From positions 1-28,454 of the forward strand of contig JAAPAO010000471.1 of assembly GCA_013115145.1 (NCBI GenBank): 28,454 nucleotides of DNA. Reading direction: 5' to 3'. Numbering within the stretch: the first letter of the stretch is position 1; each line of letters opens with the position of its first letter. This DNA is from Perkinsus chesapeaki (lineage: Eukaryota > Perkinsozoa > Perkinsida > Perkinsidae). Below the pieces are notes generated by a model. The model saw nothing but the letters and a program-made list of their open reading frames with translations, had not been told where the DNA came from and did not search any database. This document shows, piece after piece, positions 1 to 9,700 of this stretch. The translations under genes were made by a program, and so were the position numbers.

Positions 1-218
1 AAGGGAGCGGTATGACCATAAAAGATACTTTAATAATAGAAGGGAGCGGTATGACCATATAAGATACTTTAATGATAGAAGGGAGCGGTATGACCATATA
101 AGATACTTTAATGATAGAAGGGAGCGGTATGATCATATAAGATACTTTAATAATAGAAGGGAGCGGTATGATCATATAAGATACTTTAATAATAGAAGGG
201 AGCGGTATGATCATATAT
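1..218. repeat. 39-bp tandem repeat array, about 5.6 copies, cut by window edge
   Basis: Units start at 1, 40, 79, 118, 157 and 196, each opening AAGGGAGCGGTATGA and closing GATACTTTAATAATAG. Copies differ at a few positions: GACCAT in the first three against GATCAT in the last three, and TAATAATAG against TAATGATAG. The later copies contain the perfect 10-bp palindrome TATGATCATA. The array begins at base 1, so it continues outside the window. Near-identity between copies points to recent expansion or homogenisation. No coding role is apparent. Confidence 0.95.
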
Positions 219-235
219 GACTACATGATGTAGTC
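219..235. repeat. Short perfect inverted repeat bordering the tandem array
   Basis: GACTACAT, one spacer base, then ATGTAGTC: two perfect 8-bp arms placed immediately after the last partial 39-bp unit. It may mark the array boundary or be a chance hairpin. Confidence 0.5.
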
Positions 236-312
236 TACATCAATGCTTCACTGAACACATGAATATAAACCATCTTCAACTGCCCATCATTTTTCCCGTC
301 CAATACTCCTAC

Positions 313-440
313 CTGGTTGCATTTGATAATACCTCGCCAAATCCTTCCATCGACACTCAAAAGTGTATTGGTCATCTGGCTTCACCTCATAAGCGTTAAT
401 AAAGGCATACCGCGACCGCTTCAACGGGAAAACGTCGTAG
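313..440 (-). CDS. Possible internal coding exon of an unidentified minus-strand gene
   Basis: On the minus strand an acceptor-like TTTCATGCAG precedes 440 and a donor-like GTAGGAG follows 313. The open frame between them, entering in phase 2 and leaving in phase 1, reads as plausible protein around YDVFPLKRSRY and FECRWKDLARYYQMQP. One candidate continuation uses the acceptor GTGTTCAG near 253 and stops within three codons, which would make this the penultimate exon. I recognise no family and could not find convincing upstream exons. Both the gene and its boundaries are tentative. Confidence 0.25.
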
Positions 441-505
441 CTGCATGAAAATACTTCCGGAATTTCAGAGAATAATTTACTTAACCACTTAATAATTAGA
501 ATCAT

Positions 506-798
506 TTACTTTTTCCTAGTGTCTCCCCCAACAGACGGCAAACTGGATCCCGGAAATACAGTACGGTACAGGGCAATCACCAAGGACTTCGCAAAGGGTA
601 GTTTAACTTGCTCGATAAAATTTCATTCTGACTAGCAAAGCCACACTTTCACTAAACAGCAGCCGCTGGGATTTTCGACGTCTTCGCTTCCATCTCGCTC
701 GACTTTCCTCGAAAATTTCGTGGATTTAGTTGACCGGTGGCCGATTCGCCCGGGCACGACCCTGTTCCTATTTCCTGTATTAATCCAAATACGACTCT
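506..798. other. No recognisable gene
   Basis: Short open frames occur on both strands but none has convincing composition or splice context. No RNA gene or repeat is visible. Confidence 0.4.
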
Positions 799-979
799 TT
801 ACGAGGCCCTGTAACAGCATTGACCACGCGCCACGAAATTACTTACACGTTATCTACATCCGGATTGCAGAATGCATAGGCGAGGAAGTATCCAGAGGAA
901 AAACAAATGCCTCGATTGAGGAACCGATACCCCCACGCGACGTGGGTCTGATCGCCGGGCATGGGCAAAGGTAGGAACT
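799..979 (-). CDS. Possible 3' exons of an unidentified minus-strand gene
   Basis: On the minus strand an acceptor (GATCGTAG) precedes 979, and an open exon runs to 847. It contains residues such as HVAWGYRFLNRG and YFLAYAFCNPDVDN, which look like real protein. A strong donor GTAAGT opens a 38-nt candidate intron (846 to 809) ending TTACAG. The next exon (808-799) adds three codons and a TAA stop. The putative intron carries the recurrent motif found in introns of the dynein gene. The exon enters in phase 1, so at least one upstream exon is needed; I could not place it between 980 and 1583. Family unknown. Confidence 0.3.
821..841 (+). repeat. Copy of the dispersed GCGCCACGAAATTA motif
   Basis: TGACCACGCGCCACGAAATTA matches the motif in the dynein introns at 16387, 20457, 24555 and 26470. 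Here it lies inside a candidate 38-nt minus-strand intron, so relative to transcription it is inverted. Confidence 0.7.
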
Positions 980-1583
980 CTACGATCAAACAAAAATACG
1001 GTATGAAAAATGCCATAATGGAGAAACAAAGATAAGCTGCTATTTAGAAATGTGAGATACTCAACAGAAACTATACGGTGGCGTGAAGGTCGGATGCCGA
1101 AATACAACACCACTGAGATGCCAGTTATGGTAGAAAAAAGTAATGTACGATTGAGTTATAAATTATCATAGAAGAGCTATCAACTAGACTCTCGCCTATG
1201 AAAGTGAGCACGTACACTTCGGACAAACAGAACGCCGTCGTTCAAAGACTCCGCCAGTTTGAGGTCAATTGACCCTTCGGTCGATCTCTGATGCCCTTTA
1301 GAACTTCATCGACAGATATATATTGACAATGAGCGCGAAGAGCAAGGATAATAATCGTCAGATATATTAAGGCATCCTCTGTTTCGGGAATTAAATATAT
1401 GTATAAAGCTTGAACACTGTTTAATATACGGATGTATAAAGCTCACAATTTTTGCAACTATCAAACTTTCGAAGCGCATTTCTACGAGCTTGTCGGAAAG
1501 CAATCTGCCCAAGTAAGCTAATAAATATGAGAGAGAACTGAATCAACACAACGCCTGTCGGAAGAAAAATGTTACGAATGCAA
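980..1583. other. No recognisable gene
   Basis: AT-rich sequence downstream of the TFIIB-like gene. It must hold that gene's 3' UTR and possibly 5' exons of the candidate minus-strand gene ending at 799, but I could assign neither. Confidence 0.4.
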
Positions 1584-2459
1584 TCACTCAGTGACTTTAG
1601 ATTTCTTATGGATCCGATCCACTGCCTCGGCCACTCGCTTAACCATATCACTTCGTTCGGCAACAACCTTTCTCTCCGCTGACGAAGGCCCAACGTCGAG
1701 ACCGCCGGATTTGGCGAATTCCCGTATTTCCCAGGACACTCTTCGAACGGCGGTTTCGAGCTTCCTAGAACTCTTGTTGACGCCGTCAATGTACTTCTCT
1801 CGATGAGTAGGAGATTCACAGCCGATTTCACGCGCCACGAAACTACAGATTCCATGAATCTTAATTTTAACGTTATCAGGCCGGCCGAAAAGATACGCGT
1901 TCCGCGAGGAACTAAAGGTGTACTTTTTATCGGCATAAAACTTCGCCACGTCCAGCAACCGCTCCCAGTTCTCGCCGATCTCAACGTCGATACCGTGCTC
2001 AGTGGCAGCCAGCTGGAGATCCCTCTCATATTTCCACAGAAAAGCCTCGCCTGCACTGGTTGGTTTGGCTTCGAAAGATTCACAGGGAGCGTAAAGGGTA
2101 CCAAGGCCGCGGACAACTTTGGAGCCGGAAACCTTATTAAGGTTGCTAGTAAAGTTGATGAAGTTAATTTCTTCTTTGTCGAATTCGTCGGTGGCGTCAT
2201 CTCGACCTTGTACGTATCCTTCGCAACATTTCACATCGGAGATGACCTCGCCGCAATTAGTGCAAACATGCGTGGCCGTATTGTGTTCGTATTCAACGAA
2301 GCTTATCGGATGCTTGCAGCACATAGCGCCGGAACCTCTATTAAGGGCGGGCCTGTCGTTTTGGAATGATAATATTGGCAGGGACAACGAAGGGGATTCA
2401 ATCAACCTCTGGGGAATCTTTGGTATCTTGAAATCTTGCATTTCCTTAATGTAGCGCAT
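1584..2459 (-). CDS. TFIIB-like zinc-ribbon protein, uninterrupted 291 codons
   Basis: One open frame from ATG at 2459 to TGA at 1584, without introns. Residues 47-69 form a zinc ribbon with ligands C47, H50, C66 and C69; the last half reads HVCTNCGEVISD, the classic ending of TFIIB/BRF-type ribbons that contact RNA polymerase. After an acidic linker, residues about 140-290 are helical and could be degenerate cyclin folds, the core that in TFIIB binds TBP and promoter DNA; the stretch ETAVRRVSWEIREFAK is the most cyclin-like. The protein is near TFIIB length but divergent, so a TFIIB, BRF or other zinc-ribbon paralogue is possible. It is divergently oriented to the dynein gene, ATG to ATG 222 bp apart, and its lack of introns contrasts sharply with that neighbour. 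Confidence 0.55.
   Translation of the reverse strand: MRYIKEMQDFKIPKIPQRLIESPSLSLPILSFQNDRPALNRGSGAMCCKHPISFVEYEHNTATHVCTNCGEVISDVKCCEGYVQGRDDATDEFDKEEINFINFTSNLNKVSGSKVVRGLGTLYAPCESFEAKPTSAGEAFLWKYERDLQLAATEHGIDVEIGENWERLLDVAKFYADKKYTFSSSRNAYLFGRPDNVKIKIHGICSFVAREIGCESPTHREKYIDGVNKSSRKLETAVRRVSWEIREFAKSGGLDVGPSSAERKVVAERSDMVKRVAEAVDRIHKKSKVTE
1828..1846 (+). repeat. Dispersed motif copy inside the TFIIB-like coding region
   Basis: TCACGCGCCACGAAACTAC differs from the intronic motif only at its 3' end. On the coding (minus) strand it encodes part of SFVAREIG, so this copy is exonic and in frame. Confidence 0.6.
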
Positions 2460-2681
2460 GTTAGAATCTCGCTCGCCTTTAAATCAAATGCGCTGGTCGA
2501 GTTGAGAGCTTTCATTTGACGAACTTTTGTATGGAGCAAGACAGTTTGATAGATCCATCTTGATAATAAGACTAGCTTCTAGAATATCATCTCTACTGGT
2601 ATCGTATTTCACTTACAGAAATGCAATCTTATCGAATTTTGCAAAGATATCTTAGCTTCAAGCTTGCACTTTATCAAATTA
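2460..2681. promoter_or_regulatory. Divergent intergenic region, presumed shared promoter
   Basis: The start codons of the TFIIB-like gene and the dynein gene face away from each other across 222 bp, so both promoters and 5' UTRs must lie here or overlap the coding regions. No clear TATA box is visible. An acceptor-like CACTTACAG at 2611-2619 could end a 5' UTR intron of the dynein gene. The role is inferred from position only. Confidence 0.4.
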
Positions 2682-3730
2682 ATGTCGGACGACCTTATTA
2701 TTGTCCACGATACAGCATGTCTGGAATCGGCTTTCACCGTGAAGACCATCCATAAGAGCATGCTCAGCATCCTCGGCTTCACTGTAAGGCTATCTAAACC
2801 ACGCCTATCTAACTTAGCAATTTTGATACTAATGTTGGCTCAAGGTGGTAAACATGTAGTTGATTCAACGTATTCTTACCTTTTGCTAGCAACATCCGAT
2901 CTCTCTTTCCCATCCATGGCTGAGGGATAATTAGCGTTCTTAAAAAGATTGTATCTGGTGGTTTTAGTTGATACAGCAAGTGCTTGTCTGGGGCGATTTC
3001 GGTCGATGTTTCAGGTCCAGGAGCCCAAGACCGATAAAGAGAACTATGTTGTGAAATCCCAGAACATCGGCTTTTTGATATGTAAGTCAGTCTTTCCCGG
3101 TGGAGTGAGCTTTTTTCCAGGCGGTGCGGAGACTTTTAAAAATGAGGTTGTGGTCGATGCATTAAAGCAGGCCATTGAAGGGAAGAAAAATATTGTAATT
3201 GGCTTGTGTGGCGAAATTTTTTGAGATCTCTTGTAGGTCTTGCTGCATTGGATTTCGTCGTGCCCGAATATCGAGGAAGCGATTCAAGTGGCTCCCGAGG
3301 CGTATAAGGAAGTTCTTGGTGGGAAAAAACAAATCATCTATGTAATACTTGATGGAAAAATTTTTGGAAAAATGGGAATTTTGCGGAAATTTTATGAGTA
3401 AGTATGTATGCTTGTTAATTTCAAGATATTCTTGTTGAAAGACCTACTCTATTTATGATTGATTTTTATGAATTTTATTGATCGGGCACGATCGGGCACG
3501 CAAGCCATCGGTGTCGGTGGGATTTTTGAACTGGTATTAGATTGGGAAATCTTAAAATTTCCTGGGTGGATCGTCTTACTTCATCAGGTCGAAGACTTAA
3601 TCAATGAGTGCAACGATAGTCTTCTGAATGTTCTGAAATTGGGCGACCAGGAGAGAGTTGAGCACGTTAGAGAAGTGCGATCGAGACAGGCCATGGATGA
3701 TATATTGAGATTTGGAGCGAAGGTGGTGAC
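2682..3730 (+). other. TIR-like module A (exons 1-5), N-terminus of the fusion
   Basis: Exons 2682-2783, 3015-3081, 3121-3194, 3237-3341, 3588-3730. The first strand is DDLIIVHD, followed by a helix. Strand D and its following helix read [18 protein letters not shown], then [18 protein letters not shown]. These align position by position with modules B and C. The module closes with a helix after [19 protein letters not shown]. Intron 2 is only 39 nt and intron 3 only 42 nt. TIR domains are signalling or NAD-cleaving folds. No tryptophan-glutamate catalytic signature is evident, so I infer a structural or binding role. The assignment rests on visual pattern matching. Confidence 0.6.
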
Positions 3731-6700
3731 GTGGGACAGATTATCATTTCGGGGGAGTATTATCTCGTCTGAGGTCTGAGACTCACGGTGTCGGTCGAGA
3801 TTTGGGATTGCTCTCCGGGCTTCTCTGGTTCGGAAATTATGGGAACGTCGCTATTTCGTTTTTGGAGGGTGGAACTGAATGTAGCGGGCTCATTGTATTT
3901 GATCGTTTCAATTGTGACTAGCGAAGAGGAAGCGTTAAAAGTAAGATGGCATTAATAAATATGTAATGAGTGAAGTGATATAGTGTCACGATAAGATACT
4001 CTGTATAATATAATAGTGCTGATATAGCTCATTACGTATAATGTAATACAGTGTCTTGAAACTTAATTTGTATTTTTTGACGGTGGTTTATTCGCGTTAG
4101 AAGAACATGGCTTTTATATTTGCAAAATATGCAATCTGACGACGGGGTTTTTCTAGGCATTACCGCCAAAGGAGGTGTTACCTCTAACGGTAGACCTTCC
4201 GGCTCATAAGTGTAATGAGAATATAAGTAGTGCAGTATAATAGTGTTAATATAGTTTATTATGTCTAGCTTAAGGAATATAGTATCTAGAAATTTAATTT
4301 GTATTTTTTGAGAGTGGTTAATTTCCGCAGGTATCTAAAGCTAGGATGAGATCGTCGGTTCGCAAAAGATATGATTTCTGCATCACTTGTGCGAAACACA
4401 TAATATCTGAGAAGGCACCGAGTATGGCGGAGCATCTTCATAAGTAACATTCGAGTTGGATTTGGTCGAGCAGCAGGATAGATCTCTTTAGGCAATTCAA
4501 CTCGTTGGCGCCAGCTCTGTCGGTGGCGCTCAATAACGGTGTGTCGTCTGGTTATAATAGCGTATCTGAAACGGCTCGGGTAAGGTGGGGTTACCTGGAA
4601 AGGCACTTGTTGATGTAAATGAACGTCCGTAACTATTTGGGCTTATTTCTCACCATTTTCTTTCGTTATCGGGCTCCATGGATTCTTCCGTTGGAATCAG
4701 ATCTTGTTATAGCCATAAAGAAGGGAAAGAATGCTGAAATCGGTTCCGCTTTGAAAAAAACGACCCAAAAATCATCGTTAAGTTGAACTTGAACTAACTG
4801 TCGAAACTCGGAAAAGTACTGTTGTTTCCGAAAAGCTTTCGCAGACTTGACAAATATAGCAGCTCCGAAACGGTTGCATACTAAAGAACGAACAACTTGT
4901 GGTTAGGAGAAATGGCGCACCTCCCTTGGCTGGATTCTCTTGTCAGGTATCAAACGTGAGAGAGTCCTTCAATTTGGTCATTCTTGTCACGGCTAACTGT
5001 TTTACCGATGAGCAACTTTGTGAAGAGGTCAGAGTTGCACTGGAGCAAGAGGTGAGTTTCGTGGCGCGTGAGAAAATTGTCACCGAAGTGACCCGGCAGT
5101 GTTTGTCCGTTGATGAGAGATACCACCTATTGATTTGAACTCATTGAGAGGGAGATTGTAGAGAGTTGACGTTCATCGCTACTGGTGTTACTCAAATCGT
5201 TGCCGGGCATAGAAATGCAAAGGTATACACAAACCTACTCAGTGATATGATTACTAGTGATTTCGATATACGAGTAGCAAAACTGAGTTAGGCAGAGACG
5301 GTTACACAGATATGTGAGACGTATCTGGCGACACGCATGCGTTGTGTGCAGCGCGCCGGCGCAACGCACTATAAATATTATCAAGATGTTGTGATTCTTA
5401 GATAATAAAGTCACTTGCATATCTTTAATAATGGCTACGGGCACCTCTAATAGGAGATCTAGAACGCCGGAAAGAATGTTGTATAAATGATAAAAATGCT
5501 AGCAGCGAGAAAAGTCATTTATCGGACTCTAGGATCTGTATTGGTTGGGAACTATAATTAACAATTATAATTCATTTGATTTGTTCGGATGTGGATGATG
5601 TTAATTAGGTCCATATTACGCTACTTCATGTGATAACTGATGCAACAGGAGGAGTTGAGGAAGAGCTGTTGCGTTGTGAAGATTTGGTGCATAGAGATTG
5701 TCTTAGAAGGTAGACCAAAAGGCCTTGAGAATGCTTTACGGTTTTTCTATCAGATCTCCCACGTATTCTTATCTGCAAGAGCACGCCAGTGCAGCTGTCA
5801 GAAAACTGTTGTTGCCTGGTTTGGTGAAAATGGAGGAGAATAAGTCGCCGAGGTCGGTTGCAACTTGAAGGAAATGAGGATACTAATTTCGCGACAGGTC
5901 ACGCGCAGCCGGGGTGCCGTCATTTCGGTTGGAATATAAAAACAGTAAAGCAATGGAGCTGCCGGGAGACGGTCGCATGGCGATGTAGGGTGCCGGGATC
6001 GAACCTGGGTGATTGGGTTTCGAGATCAGATATAAGCTGGCGAAGGAGGACTCTAAGAAGAATATTAGAGTGCCGTCGGATATCGATACGAATATAAAGT
6101 CTTTGTTTGAACTGTACGACACAGAAAGCAAAGGGGTGGTTGACTGGAATCAGTTTGTGAAGATCGATAGAGTGGGAAGATACGCGCTCGGAAATCTTTA
6201 TAGTGCGCAATTGCAGGTCATCACGGAGACACTGGGAGGGCAATATAGTGAAATGATCAGTCGAAGAATTTACTCCCTTATGCTGTAGGTTTTGATAAAT
6301 CTGCGGAGGAGTCACGCGCCTCGCCTGTCAGGTATCCTGGCCTACCTCTGGACAGCGAGATTTCGTACACCACATTTTACAACTATCATGCTTACGTATC
6401 AAAGAAAATGGGTAAGTTGAGAACGCGTTCTTTCTTTGTAGTGTGGAGAGATGGTGGAAATTTCATCATTTTTTCCGGAAAAATCGATGGAAATTTCGGA
6501 ATGATTATCGAATGCACGTTTCCAGTCCAAGGAACTGTGAAATTCAGGAGGTTTTAGGTTAGAAAAGTTCCGAGGTCGGCTAGGGCTTCTCTGTCACTGG
6601 GAGAGATGCTGATGAAGATTTGTGAAAAAGTCGGTATGAAAGTTTGGATTTAGGTGTACTTGAAGGGGACAGAGATGTCGCCATTCATTACAAGTATTTG

Positions 6701-9700
6701 GTGGACAAGGCAAAGCATATGCGAAAAGGAAAACGATTCCAAAAAACGTAAGTTATATTCTTTTTCTTATGTCGCTTGTTTTTGTTGGTTTTCTCACTTC
6801 GCCGAGGTCTTTGGTGATGCGCTTATTCAGTTATCCGATTTCCTAGCGATTTTGGATTCGAGGAATGAAAAACGGCCAAAAATATCAGAATCAAGTCACT
6901 TAGGACCACCAAAATTTCGCAGTTTTTTCCCTGATCTGCGCAACCACATTGCCGCCAGCAGTTTCCTATCTATACCGTTCTTCAGGTATGACTTGTTCAT
7001 ATGTCACGATCGCTCAAAAGAAGGCACTTCGATGGCTCTGGATCTGCTCAAGAGTATCCGAGATCACACGCCGAATGTAGGGAATGTCTTATAATGAAAT
7101 TAAGATGTCATGATGAAACTAGTGTGATGAATCTTGGAATTGAAGAGTCTGCGAGAAAAAATTCTCATTTGGGGTCTTCCGGTTTTTTCGGCCAAATTTT
7201 TCCCCCAGGTCCGCACCATGCTTTGTATCGACGCTGTGGCTGAAAAAGAGAAAGAAAAGGATGCCAAGAAGAAGGATAACAAGAAGGATGGTGGAGGAGG
7301 AGGACCTCACAAGGGGGACCCTATGACTGGTGAGAAAATACGTTTTTTCAAGACGTATGATGTTTGAATGAAATCGATCGCGCGATCGATTTAGTCGTAT
7401 GCCTGTATTTTTTGTTCTTCAGCTCCCAGCAAGAGCGCCGAGAGTTTGAATGTTGTCGTTATTTTGACTCCGAACGTTTTCGAGAATCCACAAGTCCAGA
7501 AGGACCTTCTCGAGGCCACCGAGGCTGGAAGCAGTATCGTGTTGCTCAGCGATGTCACCACAACTGCTGAGATGCTCAGTGAAATTAAGAAGGCGCCGGA
7601 AAATATCAAACCGGCTCTGTCAAGGTGAGGGGGAAAATTTGGTAATATTTTTCACTTTCCAAATTTTTCGTATTTTTTCCGTGGTCTGGATTTTCCGGCG
7701 GAAAATTATTTTCGCGAGTTCCCCCATCATTCTTCTGTAACTATTGGTTTTGGTGGATTTATCGAAGCGCGGGACGTAACGGCGGAGCAAATCGATTCTC
7801 AATTGAAGACGTCTTTTATGATTGCCACTTTCAGACCTAATTGTGTAGCCTACTGGAAGCACTGTGATGCTGCATGTTCGGTGGATCTCTTAAGTCTGCT
7901 CACCTTCCCGGACTGGAGGCCCCAGGCGGCAAGATCGACTATTCTGGCGGTGCAGGGTTTTAGTCCGTTGGTGAGATATTTGTTCCAGAATTGTGACGAG
8001 GATGAGGAGGTGAGACTGGTCCAGCAGCAGCAGAGTTGTAGGGGTGTAGACTGTAAGGAGTTTGAAACGTGCCAGTGGCAAAAAGAATCTAGTGAGAAGT
8101 ACGAAGTGTTTACGGAACGAGTTTGAACAACTAGTATCGGAGTTGTTCTTACGCTTTGAGTATCGTCCTTCAATCCTGCCGAGCTTGGCTCTCGCCGCCG
8201 AATAACGATTATTTTTTGCGTCTCTAATGCAGGAGAGTCGATACTTTTGCCCTCCTTGCCCAGTATTCAGCTTTTCACGTCTTCTATTTCGATTTTTCAT
8301 ATGGGAAATTATATTAATGCGAATAGGTTTTTATTCATGGCTCACAGTTTCCCAGCGCGATTCCCATCCCCCACTTCTTCCTTGAGATTCACTGTGTTTT
8401 CAGACCGCTATTGCTTTCCGGTGCTTGGCCAACTGCACAAGCCCGTCCACTCTAAATGGCGCCAGAGTCAGAAAATCGTTTGCTCGCGAAGGTGGCATCG
8501 ACATCCTCGCCGAGAAGTTCCAGCAGTTCATGAGCGTGCCGGCCGTGGCGGAGAACGCCTGCCGAGCGGTGGCCAATTTGGCGCAAGATGTTGAGATTTG
8601 TCGGAAGCTTGCCGAGGCGCGAGTAGTTAATATGGTGGTGGAATGCATGAGCAGTCATACGGATGCGGCACTGCTACAGGTGAGTTACGGGGATTTAGTA
8701 GTTGCCCTTGGATGAGGGACGGGAGAGTCCAAAGGTTTGAATAATAGTGAATTGGTGTAATTAAACGTAGTCGAGTCGCTGGTGTAGAAATACCGCTTTT
8801 ATACGTGTAGGAAATTAGTCGATCAAGACTGACGATTTCAGCCAGAAAGGGCCGAGGTTTTTATGAGATGTCTTCGTGGCGAGAAGTAAAAGATATTTCG
8901 TAAAATCCCGAAAATTTCGTGGATCTGGTATTTTCGTGTGAGATTTTCCCGTAGAGTTTGTTTGGCAGTCTGTCGGGACGCACGAGATTGAGACAATTCT
9001 CTCGCATAGCCTACCGCGTCGGTATATATAAGGATGTTGGGTTCAGGGGGAAGCGTCACGCGCCCTGAATAACTTGGGCCAAGAGGAGGTTGCCAAGCTT
9101 CGCATCACAGAGTTGTCCGGATTCCAAGCCGTCTTGCAAAGTCAGAAAAAGTTCGAATACGAACCTGAGTTCTGGGATGGACGGTAGGCGTGAAAAGGAA
9201 AAACTGATAAACAAAAAACGTTTCGCTCCGCCTTTTCAGGTTTGCTATGAAGCGCTTGAAGGTTGACGATGTGGTGATGGTGAACTACCGCGGTAAGGGA
9301 AGATGGTGCAGCGGCAAAGTCCAGGAAAGTTACGCTAATGGGACGTATGATATTACCTATGCACACGGTGGAATGGACAAGAAGGTGCCGGCGCACTGGG
9401 TTAGGCCGAAGGATGAAAGCGATGCTGTGATGGAATTATGTGGCGTGTGGGAATGGAAACCGACGGGGAAGGTTACGGAGGACGAGCTGATATTGAAGGC
9501 GGACGGGATGTGCAGTCTTCGATCGGGTGCTGTGGGTACGTGGAATCTTGCGCAGCCGAAAGAAGGAAGAACTCGAACTGCTATTAAGTTGAATATAGGG
9601 AAGAGTATGATCGAAATGGAGAGGATATCCTTGACGACTTTGAGGAGCACGACAACGAGCGAACGGGCGCTGCTGAAAAATGAGTTTCCGGAGTGTGTGT

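Noticed and set aside
1803-2369. 188-codon plus-strand open frame over the TFIIB-like gene
   Set aside because: Antisense shadow of the zinc-ribbon frame with no protein-like motifs.
2831-2844. TTGGCTCAAG resembling the 3' end of the dinoflagellate/perkinsid spliced leader
   Set aside because: Only the last ten bases match, it lies within intron 1 downstream of the start codon, and no donor follows in the right place.
4286-4606. 106-codon minus-strand open frame
   Set aside because: Overlaps TIR-B exons 8 and 9, whose plus-strand reading is supported by module alignment and splice phases.
5830-5852. ATG at 5830 as the start of the gene
   Set aside because: The ATG lies in the last helix of TIR-B, in an exon whose upstream frame and junction match TIR-C; earlier exons continue back to 2682.
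5993-6009. tRNA T-arm-like sequence (GGGATCGAACC)
   Set aside because: No matching acceptor, D or anticodon arms; the T stem itself pairs poorly.
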